A stretch of 64,000 nt of DNA from Arsenophonus sp052174135 (GTDB lineage Bacteria > Pseudomonadota > Gammaproteobacteria > Enterobacterales > Enterobacteriaceae): contig JBQMRZ010000027.1 of NCBI GenBank assembly GCA_052174135.1, positions 434,001 through 498,000 on the forward strand, in the 5' to 3' direction. Both the position numbers and the translations under genes were made by a program. Of the stretch, positions 1-9,707 are shown one piece after another; position 1 is the stretch's first letter; each line of letters starts with the position of its first letter. The notes under the pieces were generated by a model that was given only the letters and a program-made list of their open reading frames with translations, made no database searches and was not told the DNA's origin.

Positions 1-3000
1 TTAATATTATTTAATTTATTTTCATTAACTATCAGGAATAATGATAATACTAATAATTTTAAAAAATTATTAGTTAAATAACTGTTACTTAAAACATAGA
101 GAATTTCAAAATTACTATTCAATAAATATAAAAATCATTGCCAGTTATTTTATTGGAAATAACAATTCAATAGAATAAAATGTCATATAAATATAATTTA
201 AAACAAATTAAATAATAGATAAATCATTTATATGGTTTAATAACGTTTAACATTGATATATTAGGTGAATAATTAGTGATAGTATCACAAACTAATTCAT
301 ATTTCAACTCAAATAAATTGATGATTAATCAAATTAATAATAGTTTGAAATTATTAATGCTTTATTTTTAATATAATTAAAATAATCGAGTTACTTATAA
401 ATATATCATTTCTTATAAAAATTTTGTTTTACAAGTTAAATTAAGAGATTATTTAGCTTGAATATAAGATACACTTAACGGTAATTATATTAAATATCAA
501 TTAAATTAATGACAATTTGTTTGATAATTAAAGAAATAATTAAGTAATTTTATATTAATTTATTAATTAATCAGTAGCGTTTTTTAATTATAAATTTATT
601 ATTTATTTTAACAAAAAAAATAAAAACTTATTAAAAATAACTCAAATACGATTATTAATGGAACAAGAGAGATTTAACATTAAATATATTTGTAAAATAC
701 AATTATTAAACGAAATGTAAATTAACATTTGAAGAATTATTAGTTTATTAATCAAATAGTTGAAGAATTTAAAAAAATATAATAATTTTATTATAATTCT
801 AGTTATCAGAAAAATAAAAATAATTTTTAATATAATTACAATGTTAAGTGAGTAAAAATAAATAATTATAAAAGAAATTAAAATAAATATAACTAAAGTA
901 AGCCATATAATATATTTAATTTAAAAAAATTATGAATATAAAATTTTATAAAAATAATTCTATTATTTTTTTAAGAGTTAATTTACTAAACATAATATAT
1001 AAATATTATCAATAATTTTTATTAAGTTATTAAGTTAATAAGTTATTAATATTGTGATTTTTTTTAAAATAATTAAAATCATTTGACATCCAATTTAATT
1101 CTTTATTAATTAAATAAAAAAGAATATAAATTTAACTATAATTAACTTTATATTAGATTAAAATCTATTATTTAAATTTAGCTAATTATAGCTTACTCAT
1201 AATCTTTAGAATATAAACTTTAATATTTTAATTAATAAACTCAATTAAATTTATCTGCGTATTTATCAGAAAAAATATTTATTTATACATTGATAAAAGT
1301 ACTTGATTAATTAACATAAAATACGTGGCCTCATTAAATCACTTTTTTTCTATATTTTATATCAAATATTAAGAGTGTTCATATTATGAATATTTATTTT
1401 ATTAAAAATAAATAAATAATTATTTTGATTTAAAGATAATTTGTATTAATTATTTTTTTTAAATATTGTTTTTCTATTCTTATAGAAAAAATTACATATT
1501 AGTTTATTTTCTAGTTAATATAATTCTCATATCATTAAATTTTTATGAAATTTTTTCTAAAAATAAAGAATATTATCTGTAATACAGTTTATATAATATA
1601 AGTGAATATTTTATTAAAATTGCAAAATATTATTGAAATATTTGGTAATTAACAGATATATTTTTTTTAATTAAAAGTTAATAACCTAAAAATTATATAT
1701 AACTATGCTTAATATTAATTAATTAATAAATAAAAAAATAAAATAATCAACTAAATACCAAGTAAAATTTAGATTAACCATCAAAACTTTTTGAGTTCAC
1801 TCTAAAAACTATAATATCTAATAAATTTTTTTTCAAAAAACATAACTAATATAATATCATGTAAACAAACTAATATGATAAAATTAACAAATAATCTCGT
1901 GAATAAATTTAAATCTAATAATTTCATAAAATAATAAAAACTATACTTTTTATATAAATAAAACAATCATAAAATAAAAAAATAAATATTATTTTTAACT
2001 ATTTTAAGTTACTAAATTAATATTTAATTTTTTTATAATAAAACTTAATATTATTACTTTTTCTAATGATATGTTAAAATTTATTCTTCAGCTTGAAATC
2101 ATCTTCAGCAACACAATAATTAGAATAAAAATAAATCACAGATGATAAATTCTAAAATATATACTATTTTAGAATAAAAGTAATTAAAAGTATAGGTTTA
2201 CATAAGAATATTAATTCAAAAGAATAAATAAATATTTTTTTAAAATTATCAATAAAAATATTATTTTTTTGTTAAAATTTATATTTTTATTGATTAAACT
2301 TTATTTTTAAATATAAATACTTTTATTTAAAAGTTTACAAAATTAATTATTATTAAAGATAAATTATAATACTAGTTTTTTTTATAGTTATTTAATTTTT
2401 AAATCTTAAAAAATATCAATAACTCTCTCAAATAAATTTTAATACCACATTAATTATTTCTTTAACCTTTTTCTATTAAATGCTAAAATTGACAACTAAA
2501 AAAAATAAATAAAATCTTTAATAATTATCATTTATATATAAATATAAATAAGAAAGATTTTATCTTATTTTATTTACTATTTCTTAATAATAAACAATAA
2601 AACTATAAATATTTTTCACATTCTTCATGTTTATGAAGATATTTAGATAAAATTTAACAACGAAATTAATAATAATTTTTAAAATTATTATCTGTTTTAA
2701 TTCTCAAAAAAAAAATTTTATTTCTTTTTTAATAAAAATTTGTTACAAACTAAATTTATAAGTCAAATGTTATTGAACTAGTATTTATTAAATTAATTTA
2801 TATATTAAGAAGAAAATGGCCATCTTTAAAGATTTTTTTATTTATTTTTAATATCAGGCAATAAATTAAATTTAGAAATAATCAATAATTTTGTTTTTTT
2901 ATTTAAAAAATAATAAAAATTAATTTTTATTTGATTATTATTAAAATATTATTATTGATAATAAAAACACTAAATATATAAGATATTTATAAAATTTCAA

Positions 3001-3607
3001 ATTAAATTTGAGATTCTTAATTTTTAATATATATAAAAAAAAATATAAGAAATTATATTTTTTTTTATAAAAAGATCTAATGATCTTATTATAAATAATT
3101 TTATATAATAAAATATCAAAAAACACTTTACCTCTATAAATTATATAATAATTATTATTATATAGTAAGAAATTAAATTCAACATAGTATACTATCGAAG
3201 TAAAATTTTTAAAAATTAATAAAAAAATTCTAATTTTTATTAATATATTTAACAAAATTTAAAATAAATGATACAAATTTTAAAAAACTTAAATTTGTTT
3301 AATCTATATTTCATTAAAAAAAACTAAAATATTCTAAATAAGAATTTTATAATTAATCAGAGATAATTATCATAAATTTTATTATCTACATTAATATATA
3401 ATTATTAAATTTTTAAGTAAAATATTAAAATAAATTTAATATAATTTAATTAATTGATCTAATTTATATTTTATATCTCAATATTAGTTATAATATTTTT
3501 ATAAATTCTAAAATTTATAAAATTTGCAATATAAAGATAAATTTAAAAATATTTTTTATGATATAAATAAATTTTGTTTTATTAAATAAAAAACAATTAA
3601 AAGTATT
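1..3607. other. gene-free AT-rich region
   Basis: No coding region or RNA gene can be supported here. The DNA is extremely AT-rich on both strands and stop codons are dense in all frames. The longest open frame (minus strand, about 2941-3255) encodes only an I/K/F/Y/N-rich string with no motif and no ribosome binding site, as expected by chance at this base composition. By analogy with other gaps in this window, the stretch probably holds decayed genes, but I could not identify any. Confidence 0.6.
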
Positions 3608-3636
3608 ATTTATTATTTTTATTAAAAATAATAAAT
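3608..3636 (-). terminator. hairpin at typA 3' end
   Basis: Perfect 13-bp arms (3608-3620 and 3624-3636) with a 3-nt loop, abutting the typA stop codon. On the minus strand the stem is A/T only and includes T-rich stretches, so it fits a weak intrinsic terminator or 3'-end stabiliser for typA. Confidence 0.45.
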
Positions 3637-5463
3637 TTATTCAAATTTTTTATTTCTATTAATACGTCGCCGATCGTTTTCTCTTAAATAACGTTTTCTT
3701 AAACGAATAGATCGAGGAGTAACTTCAATTAATTCATCATCATTAATGAATTCTAATCCTTGTTCTAATGTTTTTTTAATTGGAGGAGATAAAACTGTCG
3801 ATTCATCTGCCCCTGAAGCACGCACATTAGTCAATTTCTTGCCAGTTAAACAATTAACAGTTAAATCATTAGAACGAGAATGAATACCAATTATTTGTCC
3901 TTCATATACTTCAGTACCATGACCAAGAAATAATTTACCGCGATTCTGTAAACTATAAAGTGCATAAGCTATCGCTTTACCTTGACCATTTGAAATCATA
4001 ACTCCATTTTGTCGGCGATTAATTTCCCCTAAATATACATCATCATAATGACTAAATGTTGCATATAGTAAACCTGTCCCTGATGTTATTGTGATAAATT
4101 TTGTTCGAAAACCAATTAGCCCTCGACTTGGAATAATATAATTAAGTCTTATTCGATATTGATTATCAGACAACATATCTTGTAGTTGAGCTTTATATTC
4201 ACCTAATGCTATCATAACATCACCCTGATGACGCTCTTCAATATCTAATGTAACTTGTTCAAATGGCTCTTGTTTTCGACCTTCAAATTCACGAAAAATA
4301 ACTTTTGGTCTAGAAATACCTAATTCAAAACCCTCACGACGCATATTTTCAATTAATATCGAAAGATGTAATTCACCTCGACCTGAAACACGGAAAGCAT
4401 CAGGATCTTCAGTTTCTTCTACACGTAACGCGATGTTATGCATCAATTCTTTTTTTAAACGATTTAAAATTTGACGAGAAGTAACATATTTCCCTTCACG
4501 ACCAGAAAATGGTGAATTATTGACACAAAAATACATACTTATTGTTGGCTCATCAACAGCCAATAGCGGCATTGCTTCAATATTACGTGGATCACACAAA
4601 GTATCTGATATATTTAATTCACCAAGACCTGTTATGGCAATAATATCACCGGTTTGAGCAATTTCAGAATTAATTCGTTCTAATCCTAAATGTGTTAATA
4701 CCTTTCCGACTTTACCACTACGTGTTTTTCCTTCACTACTAATAATAATTATAGTTTGATTTGGTTTTACTGAACCACGTTTAATGCGACCAACACCAAT
4801 AATCCCAAGATAATTATTATAATCAAGTTGAGATATTTGCATCTGAAAAGCACCAGCTAAATCAATCTGCATTGGGGAAATATATTTTATAATTGCTTCA
4901 TATAAAGGAAGCATATCAGATGACATATTATTATAATCAGTTCCAGCAATACCATTTAATGCTGAAGTATAAATAATAGGAAAATCAAGCTGTTCATCAG
5001 TTGCACCTAAACTAATAAATAGATCGAAAACTTGATTAACAACCCAATCAGGCCTTGCGCCTAGCCGATCTATTTTATTAATTACTACAATTGGTTTTAA
5101 TCCATGGACAAAAGCTTTTTGAGTAACAAATCGTGTTTGCGGCATAGGACCATCCATTGCATCAACTAATAATAATACACTATCAACCATTGACATAACT
5201 CGTTCAACTTCACCACCAAAATCAGCATGCCCTGGCGTATCAACAATATTGATTCGATAATTATTCCATTTGATTGCTGTATTTTTTGCTAAAATTGTAA
5301 TCCCTCGTTCTTTTTCCAAATCATTAGAATCCATTACACGTTCAGCGTAATTATTACGTTTACCAAAAGTACCGGATTGTTGTAATAACTTATCGATTAA
5401 TGTCGTTTTCCCATGATCTACATGCGCAATAATAGCAATATTTCTTAAATTTTCAATAAACAC
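3637..5463 (-). CDS. typA: ribosome-associated GTPase TypA/BipA
   Basis: TypA is a translational GTPase of the EF-G/LepA type that binds ribosomes and helps ribosome assembly and stress adaptation. At 608 aa it is full length. The G1 motif (AHVDHGKTT) lies near residues 13-21, the switch II motif (DTPGHADFGG) near 75-84 and G4 (NKIDR) near 128-132. The C-terminal region carries the family motif GLIGFR and the TypA-specific end with SGADES. The start is a GTG codon, two residues before the position where the family N-terminus (IEKLRNIAIIAH) begins; no in-frame ATG is available there. It stands alone, with decayed DNA on both sides. Confidence 0.97.
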   Translation of the reverse strand: MFIENLRNIAIIAHVDHGKTTLIDKLLQQSGTFGKRNNYAERVMDSNDLEKERGITILAKNTAIKWNNYRINIVDTPGHADFGGEVERVMSMVDSVLLLVDAMDGPMPQTRFVTQKAFVHGLKPIVVINKIDRLGARPDWVVNQVFDLFISLGATDEQLDFPIIYTSALNGIAGTDYNNMSSDMLPLYEAIIKYISPMQIDLAGAFQMQISQLDYNNYLGIIGVGRIKRGSVKPNQTIIIISSEGKTRSGKVGKVLTHLGLERINSEIAQTGDIIAITGLGELNISDTLCDPRNIEAMPLLAVDEPTISMYFCVNNSPFSGREGKYVTSRQILNRLKKELMHNIALRVEETEDPDAFRVSGRGELHLSILIENMRREGFELGISRPKVIFREFEGRKQEPFEQVTLDIEERHQGDVMIALGEYKAQLQDMLSDNQYRIRLNYIIPSRGLIGFRTKFITITSGTGLLYATFSHYDDVYLGEINRRQNGVMISNGQGKAIAYALYSLQNRGKLFLGHGTEVYEGQIIGIHSRSNDLTVNCLTGKKLTNVRASGADESTVLSPPIKKTLEQGLEFINDDELIEVTPRSIRLRKRYLRENDRRRINRNKKFE

Positions 5464-5989
5464 AAAATTTTACCATATTTATTTAGCTAGAAATAAATAA
5501 ATAAATTCTAACAAAATAGTAAATTAGAAATAGATAAATTAAATATATCCTATTATTTACATATAAAATTCATAAAATAGAATAAATGTAAATATATAAA
5601 GTTAAATTTCAATTTAAATAAAAATAAATTAATAACTAAAATATATTCTTATTCTACTTATAACTATTTAATTTTTTTTAACAAAAAAAATAAATATAAA
5701 ATCAGAATATTGTATTCTTATTTAAGATATTTAAAGCTTATTTAAATACCATGTAAATAATTTTTATTATTTAATAATTTTAATAGATTAAATCAATAGT
5801 TTTTTTAAATTTTTAATTTAAGAATAAAAAAAATAAAAAACTTAATATAAAAACTGATAATATTATTTATTTTCACTTATAAAATATCGATGAATTATTT
5901 ATAAAAAAAAATAACTTTCAAGTTAAAAAATATTCCAAATATATCATATGATATATTTGAATTAAATGTCGATTAAAAAATTTTTTATA
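5464..5989. other. gap with no recognised gene
   Basis: AT-rich DNA between the typA start and the expected end of the decayed metL 3' half. I see no gene, RNA or clear pseudogene here. The typA promoter must lie in its proximal part but no convincing -35/-10 pair stands out from the AT background. Confidence 0.5.
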
Positions 5990-7007
5990 ATTTATATGAA
6001 TTATTTAATAGAATCAAACTACTTTTTATTAAAACTTAAAAAAAAATAAAATTAATTTAATGATTTAATCTAATTTATTATAAACATAAAATACTATATA
6101 CTTAATTGTAAAAAATCAATTTTATTATTAATAAATTTAGATTAAATTATTAATTTTAATATATTATATTCTTCACCTTTTACATTTAAAATATTCTAAA
6201 AAAATACTTAATCTAAATTAAGATTTTAAATTTCAATTATTATGAAAGATTAAAACTAGGATTATTCAAAACATAAATATATTACTTTTAAAGAGATAAC
6301 CTATTATTATTGATAAATAATTATAATATAACTGATTATTAAAAACAACTATTATTAAATAGATGATCCCGTTAATAAATAATTAGAATAAATATTTTTA
6401 ATTTTGACTATATTAAATTTAATAAGATTAAATAAAATAATTTAATCAAAACCATTTGATCTCAATAACTATATTTATTTAAATTTTAATATTATAATTA
6501 AATTCATTTTTTTGATATAATAAATAAACTATTAAATTTTTAAAATAAATCAATTTATAGATTGATTTCTCCTTATTATAGATATTATATTAATTATAAG
6601 AATACTTAAAATAAAAATATTAGAAAATTTCTTCTAATAAAAAACTTATTAATATTTTATCTTAAATTAATAAAAATCTAATTTATTTCTGTTGAATCTA
6701 TTAATACTTCATATAATACTTTTTTTATCATTAACTATTTTTTTTAAAAAAAAATTAAAAAATTTAAAAAACATTTCTATAAAATAATAAGATATCTTAT
6801 GATTAATATTAATTAAATAAAAATTATTAAATAAATAATATCATATTCATAAAATATTCTTTTTTTTATCTCCTGTATTTTAATGATTAAAAAAAATCTA
6901 ACACTCCACTTATATTAATGTTATTATTTAAGTTAATAAGCTATAAATAATTAAGTTGATTACAAATATAGAAATAAATTCAAAATTACTACAAATAGAG
7001 ATACTTT
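5990..7007 (-). pseudogene. metL: decayed homoserine dehydrogenase half of metL
   Basis: Reading on in frame past the metL stop codon gives the ghost of the missing homoserine dehydrogenase domain. The stop falls exactly on the Gln codon of the E. coli motif LFAREQ (here LFAAE then TAA). About 38 codons further, with only one codon of net offset, the translation FFLIIKIQEIKKRIF (minus strand, about 6850-6897) lines up with E. coli MetL FFNDEAVEQDEESLF, sharing the two Phe, alternating charged positions and the final hydrophobics. Many in-frame stops are present. The 5' limit follows from the expected length of about 340 codons and is not directly seen. Confidence 0.75.
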
Positions 7008-8456
7008 TTATTCAGCAGCAAATAATTTCAACCAGCGAGGATTAATATTACTCTTATCAAATAAAAGCAATCTAATTTTTTCAGTATAAAATAAACTCTG
7101 ATGTAATCTTTGTACTAAATTTGATATTTCAGTTGACCGCAAAACAGCTACTAAACTAATTTTCTCTTCAGAGGACCAAATAAATTCAACAAGCTGATCT
7201 TTTAATTGTTGATGAAAACAATAATTATGTAGTGAATTTTTAACAACACCCAATCCTACAATAGCAATCAGAGAAAAATGATTATCTAATGATATTTTTT
7301 TTACTATACTCATTTCTTTTAATATTTTAAAAACACTAGTTGCAATTTCTGAAGTGTAACATAATTGGATTAATTTTCGATCTGAATGTAAACCAATTGC
7401 TAATGGTCGTAATTGTCTACGTTTTAATAACAAATCAATATCTTTATAAATTTGACTAAAATTTTGTTGATTTGTTAAGTTTAATTTAACCAAACACACA
7501 TCATCATGGCTGGTAACAATTTTCCCACCAGTACTTGATGTCAAAACACGCTCTATTTTTGTTGAACCCTGTTCAGGTTGATAACTACATCTAAGTTGTA
7601 AATCAATATTAGTGATAGAAATTGGCTCTAAAGTACGAGTATGAAATATTGGTGTAGCTAAACGCGCTAATTCAATAGCTTCATCAAGATGTAAGAGCGG
7701 CAATAAATAAGCATCTTTAACTTTACGTGGATCTGCGCTATATACACCAGCAACATCACTCCAAATAGTTACTTTGTTGACTCTAGCCAATGCTCCCACT
7801 TGCGTTGCTGAATAATCACTACCATTCCGTCCTAACAATACTGTTTTACCTCGTTTATTTTGTGCAATAAAACCAGTTACAACTAATCGTTTATTAGGGT
7901 GCTTTTGCAAAAACTGTTCTAATAATGGAAGTGATAAGGTTTTATCAACTTGTGGCTGAGCTGAAAACTCTGCACGCAAAAATAACCTAGCATCTAACCA
8001 ATGACTTGGTAAACCAAATTCCTCTAATACACTAGACATTAAACGTGCGGACCAAATTTCCCCGTGACAAACAATTTCTGCATAAATATCATCATAAATT
8101 GATTTATTTATCAGTGTTCTTAAACGATTAAGATCATCTAAAAAAGCTAATTCTAATAATTTTGCTTTTTTTCTAGGTAATAATCCAATAATAAGATTTT
8201 GTTGATAATAGCAAATCGCTTGTTGCGCTTGATTGGCTAAAATATGATCGATTTGACTTAAATTTAACCAGTTAATTAACTGATTAGTTGTTGTTCCAGC
8301 AGAAGATACCACCATTAAATCACCAGGCTGACTATACTTTACCATTATATTAGCAACTCGTTGATAGCATTTTACATTAGCCAAACTACTTCCACCAAAT
8401 TTATGTAATTCACGACGATAATGATGTTTTATTTCTCCCGCCATTATTGTATTCAT
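7008..8456 (-). CDS. metL: monofunctional aspartokinase II (truncated MetL)
   Basis: This is the aspartokinase half of the bifunctional aspartokinase II/homoserine dehydrogenase II. It phosphorylates aspartate, the first step toward diaminopimelate/lysine, threonine and methionine. The kinase motif KFGGSSL lies near residues 18-24, and the conserved runs GRNGSDYSA and WSDVAGVYSADPRKV are intact, followed by the ACT-like region. The protein stops at about 482 aa against about 810 in E. coli. The remaining start of the dehydrogenase Rossmann fold has lost its glycines (FGKGNIG has become FDKSNIN). The frame is open for 480 codons in DNA where dead genes fill with stops, so the kinase is probably selected. 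I chose the ATG at 8456, which matches the E. coli N-terminus; an upstream GTG (8477) overlaps the ribosome binding site AGAGG. Confidence 0.9.
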   Translation of the reverse strand: MNTIMAGEIKHHYRRELHKFGGSSLANVKCYQRVANIMVKYSQPGDLMVVSSAGTTTNQLINWLNLSQIDHILANQAQQAICYYQQNLIIGLLPRKKAKLLELAFLDDLNRLRTLINKSIYDDIYAEIVCHGEIWSARLMSSVLEEFGLPSHWLDARLFLRAEFSAQPQVDKTLSLPLLEQFLQKHPNKRLVVTGFIAQNKRGKTVLLGRNGSDYSATQVGALARVNKVTIWSDVAGVYSADPRKVKDAYLLPLLHLDEAIELARLATPIFHTRTLEPISITNIDLQLRCSYQPEQGSTKIERVLTSSTGGKIVTSHDDVCLVKLNLTNQQNFSQIYKDIDLLLKRRQLRPLAIGLHSDRKLIQLCYTSEIATSVFKILKEMSIVKKISLDNHFSLIAIVGLGVVKNSLHNYCFHQQLKDQLVEFIWSSEEKISLVAVLRSTEISNLVQRLHQSLFYTEKIRLLLFDKSNINPRWLKLFAAE

Positions 8457-8477
8457 TATAAAGAAATACCTCTTCAC

Positions 8478-8840
8478 TACTAACTCAAAAATGTCTTATC
8501 TAAAAATTTAATATATTTCAGTATTGTTATATTAAATAATACAATACATATAATACTTAATAATTAATGCATAATTATATTATTTATATGATCCATATAA
8601 TAATCCTTCACTAAAAGAATAAAAAAAATCAAACATAATCAAAATAAACATAAAGATATTAATATGTCTAGAAATTTAAGTATTTCATGTTTAAGTTATT
8701 TAATAAAACAATTATCAATATTAAACATAAAAATAAATAATAAGATATTGAAAGTTTAATAAACAAATTTTTGTTAATCTGCATTATATTTGTGTATTAA
8801 TTAAATAAATTAAATTCTTTTATTAATTAATTTAAAGCAT
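8478..8840 (-). pseudogene. metB: 3' remnant of metB
   Basis: Cystathionine gamma-synthase would lie here in E. coli order, directly upstream of metL. Just before the metL start, the minus-strand translation KYIKFLDKTFLS followed by stops (about 8478-8515) resembles the E. coli MetB C-terminus DLIADLENGFRAA, with matching Ile, Leu, acidic and Phe positions. Only about 360 bp separate metL from the metJ remnant, so most of the 1.16-kb gene has been deleted. The match is short and the call rests partly on position. Confidence 0.4.
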
Positions 8841-9158
8841 TTTGTAAATAAATAAAATTGTGATTATATTAGCTATAATACTGAATATCATAAAAATGAA
8901 TAAATAAAAAAAAGATCATAATATTTTATATTAAAGATATTATAATTTTTGATAGATAAGTGTATTCATAAATAAATTGATAATTTAAACCATATAACAT
9001 ATAGTAAATTACTAGATAAAATGTTTTTACATGTATTTACCGATTAATTATTATAAATAATAATAATTTAAATAGAAATATAATGATAAAATCTAAAAAT
9101 CTATAAAAATTATCATATATAAAGTATATTGATTTAGCTACATTGAATTATTAAATAC
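8841..9158 (+). pseudogene. metJ: full-length decayed metJ repressor
   Basis: Plus-strand translation from 8931 reads LKIL*FLIDKCIHK*ID, then NLNHITYSKLLDKMFLHVFT. This aligns without gaps to E. coli MetJ [37 protein letters not shown], with identities at L, K, L, D, NL, H, T, S, LL, F, LH and FT. The N-terminal DYISYNTE also matches GEYISPYAE. At least two in-frame stops break this core. Ends are projected from the 105-aa family length. The orientation opposite to metL and position between metB and rpmE match E. coli. MetJ is the S-adenosylmethionine-dependent repressor of the met genes; its loss fits the loss of metB. Confidence 0.9.
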
Positions 9159-9221
9159 TTTATTTTTTATTTTAAAAATTATTAGTTTCATATAAAAATA
9201 TAAATTCTGATAATTATCTAA

Positions 9222-9255
9222 AAAAATCACTTCAAATGACATTGAAGTGATTTTT
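9222..9255 (-). terminator. rpmE intrinsic terminator
   Basis: Perfect 14-bp arms (9222-9235 and 9242-9255) around a 6-nt loop, 20 bp past the rpmE stop. On the minus strand the 3' arm ends in a T-run. The core pairs CACTTCA with TGAAGTG, more GC than its surroundings. Confidence 0.8.
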
Positions 9256-9274
9256 CTTTTATCATTAAATAATT

Positions 9275-9490
9275 TTATTTCTTTATTCCTGGAATATTAA
9301 ATCGTTGTTTAAAACGATCAACACGACCACCCGCAACAACATCACGTTGTTTACCTGTATAAAATGGATGACATTTACCACAAACATCTAAACTCAGATC
9401 ATGATTAACAGTTGATTTAATTTTAATTATATTACCACAAGAACAGATTGCAGTAACTTCTTCATATTTAGGATGAATATTTTTTTTCAT
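9275..9490 (-). CDS. rpmE: 50S ribosomal protein L31
   Basis: L31 is a small protein of the large ribosomal subunit that bridges to the 30S head. At 71 aa it is the usual length. It is the zinc-binding form: Cys pairs at about residues 16 and 18 (CSCG) and 37 and 40 (CGKC), followed by HPFYTGKQ, the L31 signature. A good ribosome binding site (AGGAGA) precedes the ATG. It is divergent from priA, as in E. coli, and ends in its own hairpin terminator. Confidence 0.97.
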   Translation of the reverse strand: MKKNIHPKYEEVTAICSCGNIIKIKSTVNHDLSLDVCGKCHPFYTGKQRDVVAGGRVDRFKQRFNIPGIKK

Positions 9491-9707
9491 AAATCTCCTA
9501 TTTATATTATTATGTAAACTTAATATTAAATAAAATATAAAAAATCACTTAAAAATTTATAGATAACAATAATTAAGGTTACTAACAAATATAATTAATA
9601 TTATACAAAAGATCCCTTTATAACGCAACGAAATCTATTTAAATAATATGATATTCTATTATTTATTTTTACAGATAATGTCTGAGTATTAATTAGGTAC
9701 ATTTAAT

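Noticed and set aside
2941..3255. 104-codon open frame on the minus strand in the gene-free left end
   Set aside because: Composition is only I/K/F/Y/N/L, no motif, no ribosome binding site and no synteny; expected by chance in such AT-rich DNA.
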